DNA of 64,000 nt from JBBDQZ01 sp040905705 (GTDB lineage Bacteria > Bacteroidota > Rhodothermia > Balneolales > Natronogracilivirgulaceae), in the NCBI GenBank assembly GCA_040905705.1, contig JBBDQZ010000029.1, forward strand, positions 62,001 through 126,000, read 5' to 3'. A program made the translations under genes and the position numbers. A model generated the notes under the pieces. The model made no database searches and was not told where the DNA came from. It saw only the letters and a program-made list of their open reading frames with translations. Below, piece after piece: positions 43,505-52,422 of this stretch. The stretch's first letter is position 1. Every line of letters starts with the position of its first letter.

Positions 43505-46500
43505 ATGAAAAAAATCACCATTACTGAACGAATATTGAATCGACCGGTAACCGTCTTTATGATGTCGCTGCTGGTAGTGGGATTTGGCCTGTTTTCTCTG
43601 TTTAACCTGAAAGTTACTTTAATGCCGGAGTTTGATATTCCGGTGCTTGCGGTATCAGTAAACTACTCCAATGTGGCACCGGATGATATGTCCCGATTGG
43701 TGGTAGAGCCTATTGAAGGTGCCATTATGGGTGTAGAAGGGATTGACCAACTGGAATCGAATGTCCGGCGGGGCGGGGCTTTTATCATTTTGCGACTTCA
43801 ACCCGGTATTAATATACAGTCAACTGAAATGAAGTTGAGGGAGGCGATGGAGAGGATACGTCCGCAGCTTCCGGGAGAAGCCAATGAGCCGGTGATTTTC
43901 CAGTTTGACCCCGATCGTGCACCCATCATTCAATTGAGTGTTGAGTCATCAGTGCTTGGGCTCGATGATCTTCGACAACTCTCCGTTGATTTCATCGAAC
44001 CGCGATTTGAACGGCTGCATGGGGTTGCCTCGACAGATACTCGGGGTGGTCTTCAACGTAATTTATATGTCAGCCTCGACCCGGCTGCCATGAGCCGGCA
44101 CCGGGTGGTGCCTTCGCAGGTATTGACGGCGATACGGAATAATAATGTGAATCAACCCATAGGCAATCTGGTGACAGACCGAATCAGTTATAGTATTCGT
44201 GCCGAATCCATGTATAGTTCCATTGATGAAATCGGACAAACCATCGTGCGTATTAGTGAGGAGGGAGTGCCGATACGTGTCTCCGAAGTGGCAAGGGTGG
44301 AAAATACCTTCGCTGATATTAATTCCATTGAGGAAGTTAATGGGAAAAACAGTGTCACTGTTGAAATTCAAAAACAATCCGATGCCAATACACTGGATGT
44401 TTCCCTCGCCGTTATCACGGAAATGTATGCAATGAGTGAGCTCCTGCCGTCTAATGTTTCAATGCAGGTTTTGAGCAATGAAGGGGATTTTATTGAAAAC
44501 TCAATCAATAACCTGGCACAATCGGCACTGATTGCCCTTACGGTAGTGGTTTTTATTCTTTTGCTATTTATGGGCGGTTGGCGGATAGCCTTTGTTGTGG
44601 CGATGAGTATTCCGGTTTCGATTACCGCCACCTTTGCAGCAATGTATTTTGCCGACATCAGTCTGAATATTATCTCTATTACCGGATTGGCACTGGCCAT
44701 CGGGCTGCTGGTAGATAATTCGATTGTCGTCACTGAAAGTATTGCCAACCGGCTTGCTCAGGGGCAGAACCGGTATCTTGCGGCGCTTGAAGGAACAAAT
44801 GAAGTAGGGGGCGCTTTGCTGGGCTCTACCCTGACCACACTCGCCGTTTTTATCCCTGTACTTAGTGTGAGCGGTGTAGCCGGCACGATAACCCGTGATC
44901 TGGCATTGACTATTTCTATTGCTATTTCCAGCTCATTTCTGGCCTCGGTCATTCTGATCCCGGTGCTCTCGTCTTTGCTGTTAAAGCCCGAACAATTTAA
45001 GCACAGAAGCCTGATGTTCCGATGGATCAGCCGAATTGAAAAAAACTATGGAAAGATTTTATTCTGGATTCTTCGTCGAAAGGTTTTCGCCGCCCTTTTT
45101 ATATTATGTGTATTGGGTGGAGCTTTTTTATTGTTCCGAACCATACCGGGCGAATTTTTTCCGGAAACCGATACCGGCGAATTTGATGCCCGGTTCGAAT
45201 TTCCGGCCGGCACACAATTGGTTGGTACAGCCAACCGGTTACGCGAATATTCACTTCAGTTGCAGGAGATTCCGGAAGTACGAACTGTGATCACCAGCAT
45301 CGGGCGTCAGAGATGGTCTACACAGAGCAATTTAGGAGAAATTAAAGTGTTGTTGGCCGACCGGCGACAGCGACGGCGTTCCTCCGATGAAATTATTGAA
45401 CAGGTGGAGTTGATGTTCGAAGATTCCGATGCGGAGCTGAATATCAGTGTATCCGGATCAGGCCCGGGGGGCATGCGCGGCGGGCAATGGGGCTCGGGAA
45501 GGGGTGTACAAATCACCCTCTATGGAACCGATATGGAGATGCTTCGTGAGCTCTCCTATCGCATAGAGGACCGTATGTTGCAGGAGCCGGAAGTAATTTC
45601 GGTCTCGAATCCACGATCTCGTCCTGGCCCGGAGTTCGAGTTTCATCCGGACCGGGAGCGTATAGCACGGTTGAATGTTCGAACAATGGAAGTGGCTAAT
45701 GCTTTTGGAACGCAGGCCCGCGGAAGCCGTGCCGGATACTATCGTGATGGCAGGAGAGAAATTCCAATTGAAGTTCGAAACGAACGCGATCAATTTCAAA
45801 ATCGCGAAGATATGTTCAATTTAGAGCTTTTGCAACAGGAAGAGGTTCGTATACCGATAACTGCACTGGGATCGTTTCAACTTCAGGAGAGCATGCAGCA
45901 CCTTTCACGGCGTGACAGGGAGCTCGTATTGGATATGAATTTCATCACTCGATCGGAACCGGACCGGTTTCGTCAGATACTTGGCGAAATTATATCCACT
46001 GAGATTGTTTTTCCCGATGGATATCGTTATGATTTCAGTGGACGGATGCGGTTTCAGGACGACAGTATGCGCGAAATAACCATAGCCCTTTTGTTTGCAT
46101 TATTACTGACGTACATGGTAATGGCTTCGCTTTTTGAAAATTTCCGTGATCCTTTAATTATTATGTTCACTGTGCCATTGGCCTTTTTCGGATCGCTTGT
46201 ATTTTTGTTCATAACCGGAACGGTATTGAGTATACCTGCATATATCGGAATTGTGATTCTCGTGGGCATCGTTGTTAACAATGGAATCGTTCTGGTGGAT
46301 TATATTCATCAGAAAACCGGCTATGATTCATCAGGATCGGGGATTGCTGCCGGCACTCCAGCGGTGGACCGTATGTATGTTGTTATTTTCCTGCAGGCAT
46401 GTAAAAGACGGATGCGCCCCATACTTCTTACGGCGATGACCACCATTTTTTCAATGATCCCTCTTGCGTTTGAGTTTGGTGTGGGTGCGGAGACCTGGAG

Positions 46501-46645
46501 TCCGCTAGCAAAATCAGTGATTGGCGGACTCGCATTTTCTACGCTGTTAACCCTGTTTATTGTTCCGGCTGTTCTTGTAGGTATATCCAGCCAGCGTCGC
46601 GAATGGCTCAGAAAAGGCTTGAAGGCATCCCGTCCATCCCTGTAA
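43505..46645 (+). CDS. RND multidrug efflux pump (HAE1/AcrB-type), second of a pair
   Basis: The protein has 1046 residues from the ATG at 43505, chosen because MKKITITERILNRPVTVFM is the usual RND opening; the frame extends to 43442. The porter domain begins MPEFDIPVLAVSVNYSNVAPDD, TM4 reads LAIGLLVDNSIVVTESIANR, and the second half has GETDTGEFDARFEFPAGT-type FPETDTGEFDARFEFPAG and ends TLLTLFIVPAVLVGI. As in the first pump, the second Asp of the AcrB relay is replaced by Asn. One adaptor with two non-identical pumps resembles MdtABC, where the pumps form a heterotrimer. It is followed by hypA, which belongs to a different function; the 27-bp gap leaves open whether hypA is transcribed from here. 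Confidence 0.92.
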   Translation: MKKITITERILNRPVTVFMMSLLVVGFGLFSLFNLKVTLMPEFDIPVLAVSVNYSNVAPDDMSRLVVEPIEGAIMGVEGIDQLESNVRRGGAFIILRLQPGINIQSTEMKLREAMERIRPQLPGEANEPVIFQFDPDRAPIIQLSVESSVLGLDDLRQLSVDFIEPRFERLHGVASTDTRGGLQRNLYVSLDPAAMSRHRVVPSQVLTAIRNNNVNQPIGNLVTDRISYSIRAESMYSSIDEIGQTIVRISEEGVPIRVSEVARVENTFADINSIEEVNGKNSVTVEIQKQSDANTLDVSLAVITEMYAMSELLPSNVSMQVLSNEGDFIENSINNLAQSALIALTVVVFILLLFMGGWRIAFVVAMSIPVSITATFAAMYFADISLNIISITGLALAIGLLVDNSIVVTESIANRLAQGQNRYLAALEGTNEVGGALLGSTLTTLAVFIPVLSVSGVAGTITRDLALTISIAISSSFLASVILIPVLSSLLLKPEQFKHRSLMFRWISRIEKNYGKILFWILRRKVFAALFILCVLGGAFLLFRTIPGEFFPETDTGEFDARFEFPAGTQLVGTANRLREYSLQLQEIPEVRTVITSIGRQRWSTQSNLGEIKVLLADRRQRRRSSDEIIEQVELMFEDSDAELNISVSGSGPGGMRGGQWGSGRGVQITLYGTDMEMLRELSYRIEDRMLQEPEVISVSNPRSRPGPEFEFHPDRERIARLNVRTMEVANAFGTQARGSRAGYYRDGRREIPIEVRNERDQFQNREDMFNLELLQQEEVRIPITALGSFQLQESMQHLSRRDRELVLDMNFITRSEPDRFRQILGEIISTEIVFPDGYRYDFSGRMRFQDDSMREITIALLFALLLTYMVMASLFENFRDPLIIMFTVPLAFFGSLVFLFITGTVLSIPAYIGIVILVGIVVNNGIVLVDYIHQKTGYDSSGSGIAAGTPAVDRMYVVIFLQACKRRMRPILLTAMTTIFSMIPLAFEFGVGAETWSPLAKSVIGGLAFSTLLTLFIVPAVLVGISSQRREWLRKGLKASRPSL

Positions 46646-46672
46646 CTGTATTTTCGTTTATCTTCATTTGAT

Positions 46673-47014
46673 ATGCATGAATTATCCATAGCCATAAGAA
46701 TTGTTGATATTGCCGTTCAGGAAGCGACGGATGCCGGGGCGCAGGCGGTGACCGATTTGGATGTCGAGGTGGGGTCATTGTCCGGAGTGGTCATTGAAGC
46801 GCTTGATTTTGCCATGCAAGAAGCCGTCAGGAATACCATTCTTGAACATGCACGGGTCAATATCATTAAAATTATGGCCAGAGCTCGGTGCAAACAATGT
46901 CACAATGAGTTTGAGACAGACGACTGGTTTGATCTGTGCCCCCATTGTCAGTCTGTGGATTTAGAGATATTGCAAGGCCGGAAACTTCAGGTCAAATCGC
47001 TGAAAGTTATATGA
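46673..47014 (+). CDS. hypA: Hydrogenase nickel incorporation protein HypA
   Basis: The protein has 113 residues. It begins MHELSIA, with His2 as nickel ligand, and has the conserved VTDLDVEVGSLSGV strand and the zinc site made of CKQC (around residue 75) and CPHC (around 92). It works with HypB to insert nickel into the HoxH active site after the Fe(CN)2CO group is in place. It lies 27 bp after the second RND gene and 118 bp before hypB, on the plus strand, convergent with the hox operon. Confidence 0.95.
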   Translation: MHELSIAIRIVDIAVQEATDAGAQAVTDLDVEVGSLSGVVIEALDFAMQEAVRNTILEHARVNIIKIMARARCKQCHNEFETDDWFDLCPHCQSVDLEILQGRKLQVKSLKVI

Positions 47015-47132
47015 AGTCACCATTCCCGGAATGTGATGGGCAAGGAATACTGATTGTGAATTTGTTGAAAAAAGTGTATGATTAAGTGATCATCGATCAT
47101 TTATATTTCTATAATATTTCTCTTCTAAAAAC

Positions 47133-47981
47133 ATGTGTGGAATTTGCGGTTGCGGCAATCATGATAACGGGGTAGTGATTCGGTGCCCTGGTGATTCTCT
47201 TGAGGAGGAGCAACCTGCCGTTTACCATGATCACACTCATTCGGAGCACTCACATCATGGTGGCCATGCTTCTCACCATCGCCACGACCACAATGATCAT
47301 GAGTTTCATCATCATACCCATGATCAGGAAAGGAGCCGTGAAATTCGTATCGAGCAGGATATTCTGGCTCATAATGATCTTCTGGCAGAACGGAATCGCG
47401 GGTTTCTTGAAGCCAAACATGTATCAGCTCTGAATTTGCTGAGTTCGCCCGGCGCCGGCAAGACAACACTCCTGGAAAAAACGATCCGATCCCTTAAAGG
47501 GGAGATTGGTTTTTTTGTCATCGAAGGGGACCAACAATCGATGAACGATGCTGATCGTATTGATGCGACGGGTGTACCGGTTGTTCAGATCAATACCGGT
47601 AGCGGCTGTCATCTTGATGCTTCCATGGTTAACCGCGCGATAAAAAAACTTGAATTACTACCCGATTCCATATTACTGATAGAGAATGTGGGGAACCTGG
47701 TTTGTCCGGCATTATTTGATCTGGGGGAGGCGCATCGTGTGGTGATGATCAGCGTAACAGAAGGGGATGACAAACCTGTCAAGTACCCGACCATATTTCA
47801 GAATGCTGATGTTTGCATTATCAACAAAATGGATTTGTTGCCTCATGTACAATTCGACGTGGAAAAAGTAAAAGAGTATACCCGAAGGATCAATTCGGAT
47901 ATACAATTTTTCGAATTGTCGGCCACGACGGGTGCGGGAATGGAAACGTGGTATGAGTGGCTGAAGCTACATCGCCTGTAA
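47133..47981 (+). CDS. hypB: Hydrogenase nickel incorporation GTPase HypB, His-rich
   Basis: The protein has 282 residues. The N-terminal MCGICGCG is the high-affinity nickel motif. A histidine-rich stretch holds 16 His in residues 32-63 and probably stores nickel. The GTPase domain begins near residue 90 with the P-loop SSPGAGKTT, then FVIEGDQQSMNDADRI, LLIENVGNLVCPALFDLG and the specificity motif NKMD. It hydrolyses GTP while delivering nickel from HypA. The last 15 bp overlap, on the opposite strand, the end of the DHOD-like gene. Cytoplasmic. The His-rich form resembles that of the rhizobial HypB proteins. Confidence 0.96.
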   Translation: MCGICGCGNHDNGVVIRCPGDSLEEEQPAVYHDHTHSEHSHHGGHASHHRHDHNDHEFHHHTHDQERSREIRIEQDILAHNDLLAERNRGFLEAKHVSALNLLSSPGAGKTTLLEKTIRSLKGEIGFFVIEGDQQSMNDADRIDATGVPVVQINTGSGCHLDASMVNRAIKKLELLPDSILLIENVGNLVCPALFDLGEAHRVVMISVTEGDDKPVKYPTIFQNADVCIINKMDLLPHVQFDVEKVKEYTRRINSDIQFFELSATTGAGMETWYEWLKLHRL

Positions 47982-48950
47982 ATTCTTTTTAATGAATTGA
48001 ATTTGTTCAAATTTTGCAGAATTCAGCCTGTCATCCGTGATCATCCCTCTGAAATCATCGATTGATTCAAAGCCTTTCTTTTCCATCCATATTTCCAGAT
48101 CATTCAGGATACTGGATATATAATCCAACCCGCGCAAGTAGAGGATTGAGCATATTTGTGTAACCGTCGCACCGGCCAGTAATTGTTTTGCCACTCCCTC
48201 ATACCCATGAATTCCGGTAGATGCCGCCAAATCGCATGACACATGGCGGGATAATACACCGATCCATCGCAGGGAATGCGTCAGCTCGCCGGGAACGCTT
48301 AGATAATTGTCGGAAATTACAGAGAGGTTGTTAATATCGATGTCGGGACGGTAGAATCGATTAAAGATGACCAGTCCGTCCGCCCCGGTTTGCTCCAACT
48401 GTTTGGCCATGCCGATGATATTGGAATAATATGGACCGATTTTAACTGCGACGGGAATATCCACTTGTTCTTTTACTTTCTTGATCAAAGTAGTTATCGC
48501 ATTTTCCAGATAGTTTTGTTCCAGTTTTTCGTCATAGGGAAGATGAGTTGAGACATTCAATTCCAGCGCATCCGCTCCGGCATCCTGAATATTTTTGGAA
48601 AATACCACCCAGTTTTGAGCACTAAAGCAATTGATGCTGGCAATAACCGGAATGGAAACAGCTTTTTTTGCCTCTTCAATCAGTCTTAAATAGGGACGCA
48701 GGGATTGGCCTTTCGATATTTTCCTGATGTGTTCGGCGGCTTCGGGATACCAGAAGTACATGTCCTCCTGATCAAGAAGGGATTCAAGCTCATCGTTGAT
48801 TTGTTCTTCAAACAATGATCGCAATACAACCGCTCCCGCACCCTGAGTTTCAAAAGTGCGAATATTATCAATATGGTTGGTTAGCGGTGAAGCGCTCACA
48901 ATAATCGGACTGGGCAGACGGAGACCCATATAATGTGTAGAAAGATCCAT
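47967..48950 (-). CDS. Dihydroorotate dehydrogenase-like flavoprotein in the hydrogenase operon
   Basis: The protein has 327 residues with the FMN-binding TIM barrel of the class 1 dihydroorotate dehydrogenases: LRLPSPIIVSASPLTNHID, GAGAVVLRSLFEEQI, IPVIASINCFSAQNW, ALELNVST, IPVAVKIGPYYSNI and LAASTGIHGYEGVAKQLLAGATVTQICS. In true class 1 enzymes the NxSC(P)N loop carries the catalytic Cys; here it reads NVSTHLPYD, so Cys is missing and pyrimidine synthesis is unlikely. The family is annotated elsewhere as dihydroorotate-dehydrogenase-like with no proven reaction. It starts 27 bp after the hoxW stop on the same strand and is thus probably the last gene of the hox operon, pointing to a link with NAD(P)H or H2 redox. 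Confidence 0.8.
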   Translation of the reverse strand: MDLSTHYMGLRLPSPIIVSASPLTNHIDNIRTFETQGAGAVVLRSLFEEQINDELESLLDQEDMYFWYPEAAEHIRKISKGQSLRPYLRLIEEAKKAVSIPVIASINCFSAQNWVVFSKNIQDAGADALELNVSTHLPYDEKLEQNYLENAITTLIKKVKEQVDIPVAVKIGPYYSNIIGMAKQLEQTGADGLVIFNRFYRPDIDINNLSVISDNYLSVPGELTHSLRWIGVLSRHVSCDLAASTGIHGYEGVAKQLLAGATVTQICSILYLRGLDYISSILNDLEIWMEKKGFESIDDFRGMITDDRLNSAKFEQIQFIKKNLQAM

Positions 48951-48977
48951 ATTTTTCTCCCGGTTCTATGTGTAATG

Positions 48978-49523
48978 CTATACTGATAAATGGACAGTGG
49001 AGCGTTTATATTCCTTGTCACGATCGTTTTTGACACATTCGAAATAATCTGAAACAAGTAACTCAGGATTGCAGATTATTTCCAGAAGTGCTTTCCAGGC
49101 ATGGTCCAGGTTACGTTTTGCACCTGCAGTCATCGGTTTCCCCTGATCCCATTCATATCCTCTTATATGAAGCATATAGGCAGGTGGATGGTGACCGTAG
49201 AGCCTGTTGCATAGATCCAGCAGGTACCCTGGTGACAAGGCATGCATGGTAAATGTGGCTCGTGACGACGCCATTACCGGATCAATACGAAAATCCTCAA
49301 CGCTACCGTCCATGTCGGCATCAACGAAGATGATCAGCCGTTTGTCGTGCATGTCGATAACATCTTCTACCTGCAACTGATAATTGCTGTCCAGCGAGAC
49401 CTGTTCGATATCATTGTTTTTTACCCATGTTTCGGCAAGGTCAATCAGGGCATTGCCCAGCCCATCATCCTGGCGGCCCGGATTCCCATAGGCGTATATC
49501 AATATTTTTTTTCCATATCCCAT
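48978..49523 (-). CDS. hoxW: Hydrogenase maturation endopeptidase (HoxW type)
   Basis: The protein has 181 residues from the ATG at 49523; the longer frame begins at a TTG at 49556. It opens with MGYGKKILIYAYGNPGRQDDGLG, where the GNPxxxDDG motif carries the nickel-binding acidic residue of the M52 peptidases, followed by IFVDADMDGSVEDF and THALSPGYLLDL-type MHALSPGYLL with the conserved His. It removes the C-terminal tail of HoxH once the NiFe centre is complete. It lies between hoxH (67 bp away) and the DHOD-like gene. Confidence 0.88.
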   Translation of the reverse strand: MGYGKKILIYAYGNPGRQDDGLGNALIDLAETWVKNNDIEQVSLDSNYQLQVEDVIDMHDKRLIIFVDADMDGSVEDFRIDPVMASSRATFTMHALSPGYLLDLCNRLYGHHPPAYMLHIRGYEWDQGKPMTAGAKRNLDHAWKALLEIICNPELLVSDYFECVKNDRDKEYKRSTVHLSV

Positions 49524-49590
49524 ATACGGTATTCCCCTTGAAATGCTGAATAACAATTATGTCAAATTAACGATGGACGGATCCATATGA

Positions 49591-51057
49591 TCAATCAGTA
49601 TGCTGAAATTTTCGATCGATGAGATTATCCAGATGATCATAGAGGGTAATCTCGAGCGGCATTTTGCCAAGGGCATGAGTGGCGCAACTCAGACACGGAT
49701 CATAAGCTCTGATAGCTACTTCAACGGCATTCATCATAGGTTCGGTGATCCGGTCCTGCCCGTTCATTTGGGCTTTTGCCACATAGTTAACCGCTTCGTT
49801 CATTGGCTGGTTATTATTGGTAGTGGAGACGATCAGATTGGCCATTTCTATCTGGTCAAATTTATTGATGCGATAATGATGAAACAATGTACCCCGGGGA
49901 GCCTCCAGCAACCCGATTCCTTCCAACGTCTTGGTGCCCCGGATTACCCGGTTATCACTTTGCAGATCGGAATCTTCAAGTAATAATTTCATGGATTCCG
50001 CTGCAAAAAGCGTTTCGATAAGACGTGCCCAGTGGGTGTGCATACACATGTTGTTGGGTTTGCCGCCGGTGTAGGCCTTATAGGTTTCAAATGCTTTTTG
50101 TGCTTTGGGTGTGGGAATGAAATCGCAGGTATTAAGCCGGGCAAGCGGCCCAACCCGATACCACCCCTTGTCTTTGCCCAGTGAAGTCAGGAATGGAAAT
50201 TTCATATAACTCCAGGGACGAACTTCTTCGGCTATATAGTCGAGATAATCCTGATAATCCACATCATCCAGTATTTTCTTCCCATCAGCATCAACGGCTC
50301 TGAGCCGTCCATGATAAAGGTCCATGGCCCCATCTTTTCCCACCAGGCTGAGATGATTGGAAGGGAATTTTGAAAAATTGTCAACCAGATCCCGGTTATT
50401 TTTGTGATAATCCATAAACAGGGTGATCGCGTCTTCCGCCCATGTAATCATGCTGTCGGCGTTCATCGGAGCGGCACTTTTCAGAAAAAAGTCCCGCTCT
50501 TCCGTACTCAAACTTTTATTGATTCCACCGGGTATGGCTCCGGTGCCATGTATTTTTTTCCCTGCCGTGGCCTTGATAATCTCCTGCCCGAATTTACGCA
50601 TCATTACACCCTGTACCGCCAGGTCTTTATAGTCCGGCGTCCGGGCTACTCCAATTACATTTCTGATCTCCGGATCCGCATCTATACCGAGCAGCAGGTC
50701 CGGAGAAACAAGATGGAAAAAGTGAAGGGCATGCGATTGAAATATCTGCCCGTAATGCATAAGCCTTCGCATTTTTTCTCCGGTAGGAGTCAACCCTTCT
50801 CCCGTACCTGCTCCGACGATCACATCCATGGCCTTTGCCGCTGCAAGGTGATGGCTTACCGGGCAAATTCCACATAGTCTTTGTACCAGAACTGGAGCTT
50901 CCCAGTAGGGGCGTCCTTGTACAAAACGTTCAAAACCCCGGAACTCCACGATATGTAACCGGCTTTGCGTTACTTCTCGCTTGTCATCTAAATGAATGGT
51001 TACTTTTCCGTGTCCTTCAACGCGGGTAACAGGTGAAATGGTGATTTTTTGTGACAT
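49591..51057 (-). CDS. hoxH: [NiFe] hydrogenase large (catalytic) subunit HoxH
   Basis: The protein has 488 residues from the ATG at 51057. The L1 motif RLCGICPVSHH (Cys62, Cys65) and the C-terminal L2 motif DPCLSCATHAL supply the four Cys that hold the NiFe(CN)2CO centre. HoxW is expected to cut after His in L2, releasing a 27-residue tail that is present here. Other landmarks are TRVEGHGKVTIHL near the N-terminus and APRGTLFHHYRINKFDQI. It splits or forms H2. With HoxY, HoxU and HoxF it forms a bidirectional, cytoplasmic, NAD(P)-coupled enzyme (group 3d). It follows hoxY by 31 bp. Confidence 0.95.
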   Translation of the reverse strand: MSQKITISPVTRVEGHGKVTIHLDDKREVTQSRLHIVEFRGFERFVQGRPYWEAPVLVQRLCGICPVSHHLAAAKAMDVIVGAGTGEGLTPTGEKMRRLMHYGQIFQSHALHFFHLVSPDLLLGIDADPEIRNVIGVARTPDYKDLAVQGVMMRKFGQEIIKATAGKKIHGTGAIPGGINKSLSTEERDFFLKSAAPMNADSMITWAEDAITLFMDYHKNNRDLVDNFSKFPSNHLSLVGKDGAMDLYHGRLRAVDADGKKILDDVDYQDYLDYIAEEVRPWSYMKFPFLTSLGKDKGWYRVGPLARLNTCDFIPTPKAQKAFETYKAYTGGKPNNMCMHTHWARLIETLFAAESMKLLLEDSDLQSDNRVIRGTKTLEGIGLLEAPRGTLFHHYRINKFDQIEMANLIVSTTNNNQPMNEAVNYVAKAQMNGQDRITEPMMNAVEVAIRAYDPCLSCATHALGKMPLEITLYDHLDNLIDRKFQHTD

Positions 51058-51088
51058 GATAGGTTTATGCCTCAATATTTTTCAAGCA

Positions 51089-51640
51089 TTAATCAAATTT
51101 GAATAAACCATAGGGTATATCCATCTCTTTATGGTTGATCAGTGCGGTGAGTGCTTCCCAGATTAAATCGGCTCTCGGAGGGCATCCCGGCAGATAATAG
51201 TCGATTTTAACTACTTCATGACACGGATACACACGATCCAGCATAACAGGCAGTTCTTCATCGTTGGGCAGAATGTTATGATCATTGGTATATTTGACCG
51301 AAGGGCCGTTTAAATAGGCTTCTTCAAGGCATTCTTTGATGGGAATACTGTTTCGCATGGCCGGCAATCCCCCCATGATCGCACATTCACCTACAGAAAC
51401 AAGAAGGTGGCATTGTTTTCTGAATTCTTGAAGAATATGAACATTTTCATCCAGACAGCATCCACCTTCAATCAATCCGATATCACATTTCTTTGTAAAG
51501 GTTTTGATATCGTTGATAGGGGATTTATTAAATTCCACCAGCTCGATCAATTCCAGAATACGCTCATCGATGTCAAGTAATGACATATGACATCCGAAGC
51601 ATCCGGCCAATGCAGTTGTGGCAATGACGGGTTTTCCCAT
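51089..51640 (-). CDS. hoxY: [NiFe] hydrogenase small subunit HoxY
   Basis: The protein has 183 residues, the small size typical of HoxY and much shorter than uptake hydrogenase small subunits. It has no Tat signal, which marks it as cytoplasmic. The proximal [4Fe-4S] cluster is held by Cys residues in LAGCFGCHMSLLDID, EGGCCLDEN, VSVGECAIMGGLPAM and YYLPGCPPRADLIWEAL. It carries electrons from HoxH to the diaphorase part (HoxU, HoxF). It sits 13 bp after hoxU. Confidence 0.94.
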   Translation of the reverse strand: MGKPVIATTALAGCFGCHMSLLDIDERILELIELVEFNKSPINDIKTFTKKCDIGLIEGGCCLDENVHILQEFRKQCHLLVSVGECAIMGGLPAMRNSIPIKECLEEAYLNGPSVKYTNDHNILPNDEELPVMLDRVYPCHEVVKIDYYLPGCPPRADLIWEALTALINHKEMDIPYGLFKFD

Positions 51641-51653
51641 GATTGTTTATTCT

Positions 51654-52355
51654 TTATGGATGGTTATCAATTTCGCTTCCAATCGGTTGCAGATCATATT
51701 TATGCTGGCCTATCGGTGTCTTGAAGCCATTGTCTCGTTTTATGATAGCGCCAACGGGGCATATATCCACGGCTTTTTGAGCCAGCTCTTCGGTCAGGTT
51801 TTCCGCCAGGTCCGGATCCACATAAATTTTTGTATTATAACCCCGGTCTTTGAACGCGAAGATGCTTTTTCCGTTCTTGTCCTTGATGACTCGCACGCAC
51901 CGCTTGCAAAGAATGCAGCGGTTGTGGTCCTTTATGATCAGGGGATGGAAGGAGTCAATATCCCGTTTGGGATACTGGTACGGATAGCGGGGAACGGTCA
52001 TGGTGTAGCGGTAAGCCAGTGCCTGCAATTCACAGTCGCCACTTTTTTCGCAGGCGGGACAAAAGTGATTGCCTTCTACAAAAAGCATTTCGATAATGGA
52101 TTTACGCAGATGGAGGAGCTCGGGCGTATGGGTTTCAATTTCCATACCATTGGAAATTTTTGTCGTACACGAGGTCATTAATTTTCCGTTGGCTTTAATG
52201 CTGCACATGCGACATGCTCCTTTGGGAGCTACACCCTGAATGTTGCACAGCGAAGGAATATAAATATCGTTATGCCGTGCAGCATCTATAATGTAGGAGT
52301 CTTTCTCGGCCATACATGTTACACCGTCAATAGTAAATGAAATCAGAGTACTCAT
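51654..52355 (-). CDS. hoxU: Hydrogenase diaphorase iron-sulfur subunit HoxU
   Basis: The protein has 233 residues with the fold of the N-terminal part of NuoG. A plant-type [2Fe-2S] site is in SLCNIQGVAPKGACRMC and TSCTT. The N1-type His/Cys [4Fe-4S] site HFCPACEKSGDCELQ follows. A ferredoxin-like [4Fe-4S] region has CILCKRCVRV and, near the end, ICPVGAI. It relays electrons between HoxY and the FMN of HoxF. It is 67 bp after hoxF and 13 bp before hoxY. Confidence 0.94.
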   Translation of the reverse strand: MSTLISFTIDGVTCMAEKDSYIIDAARHNDIYIPSLCNIQGVAPKGACRMCSIKANGKLMTSCTTKISNGMEIETHTPELLHLRKSIIEMLFVEGNHFCPACEKSGDCELQALAYRYTMTVPRYPYQYPKRDIDSFHPLIIKDHNRCILCKRCVRVIKDKNGKSIFAFKDRGYNTKIYVDPDLAENLTEELAQKAVDICPVGAIIKRDNGFKTPIGQHKYDLQPIGSEIDNHP

Positions 52356-52422
52356 GAACCCTTCCGAGTTTTTATTAATGTTTAAATAATTGTTTCAGAT
52401 TTTCCGTTGCACAAAATCAATT

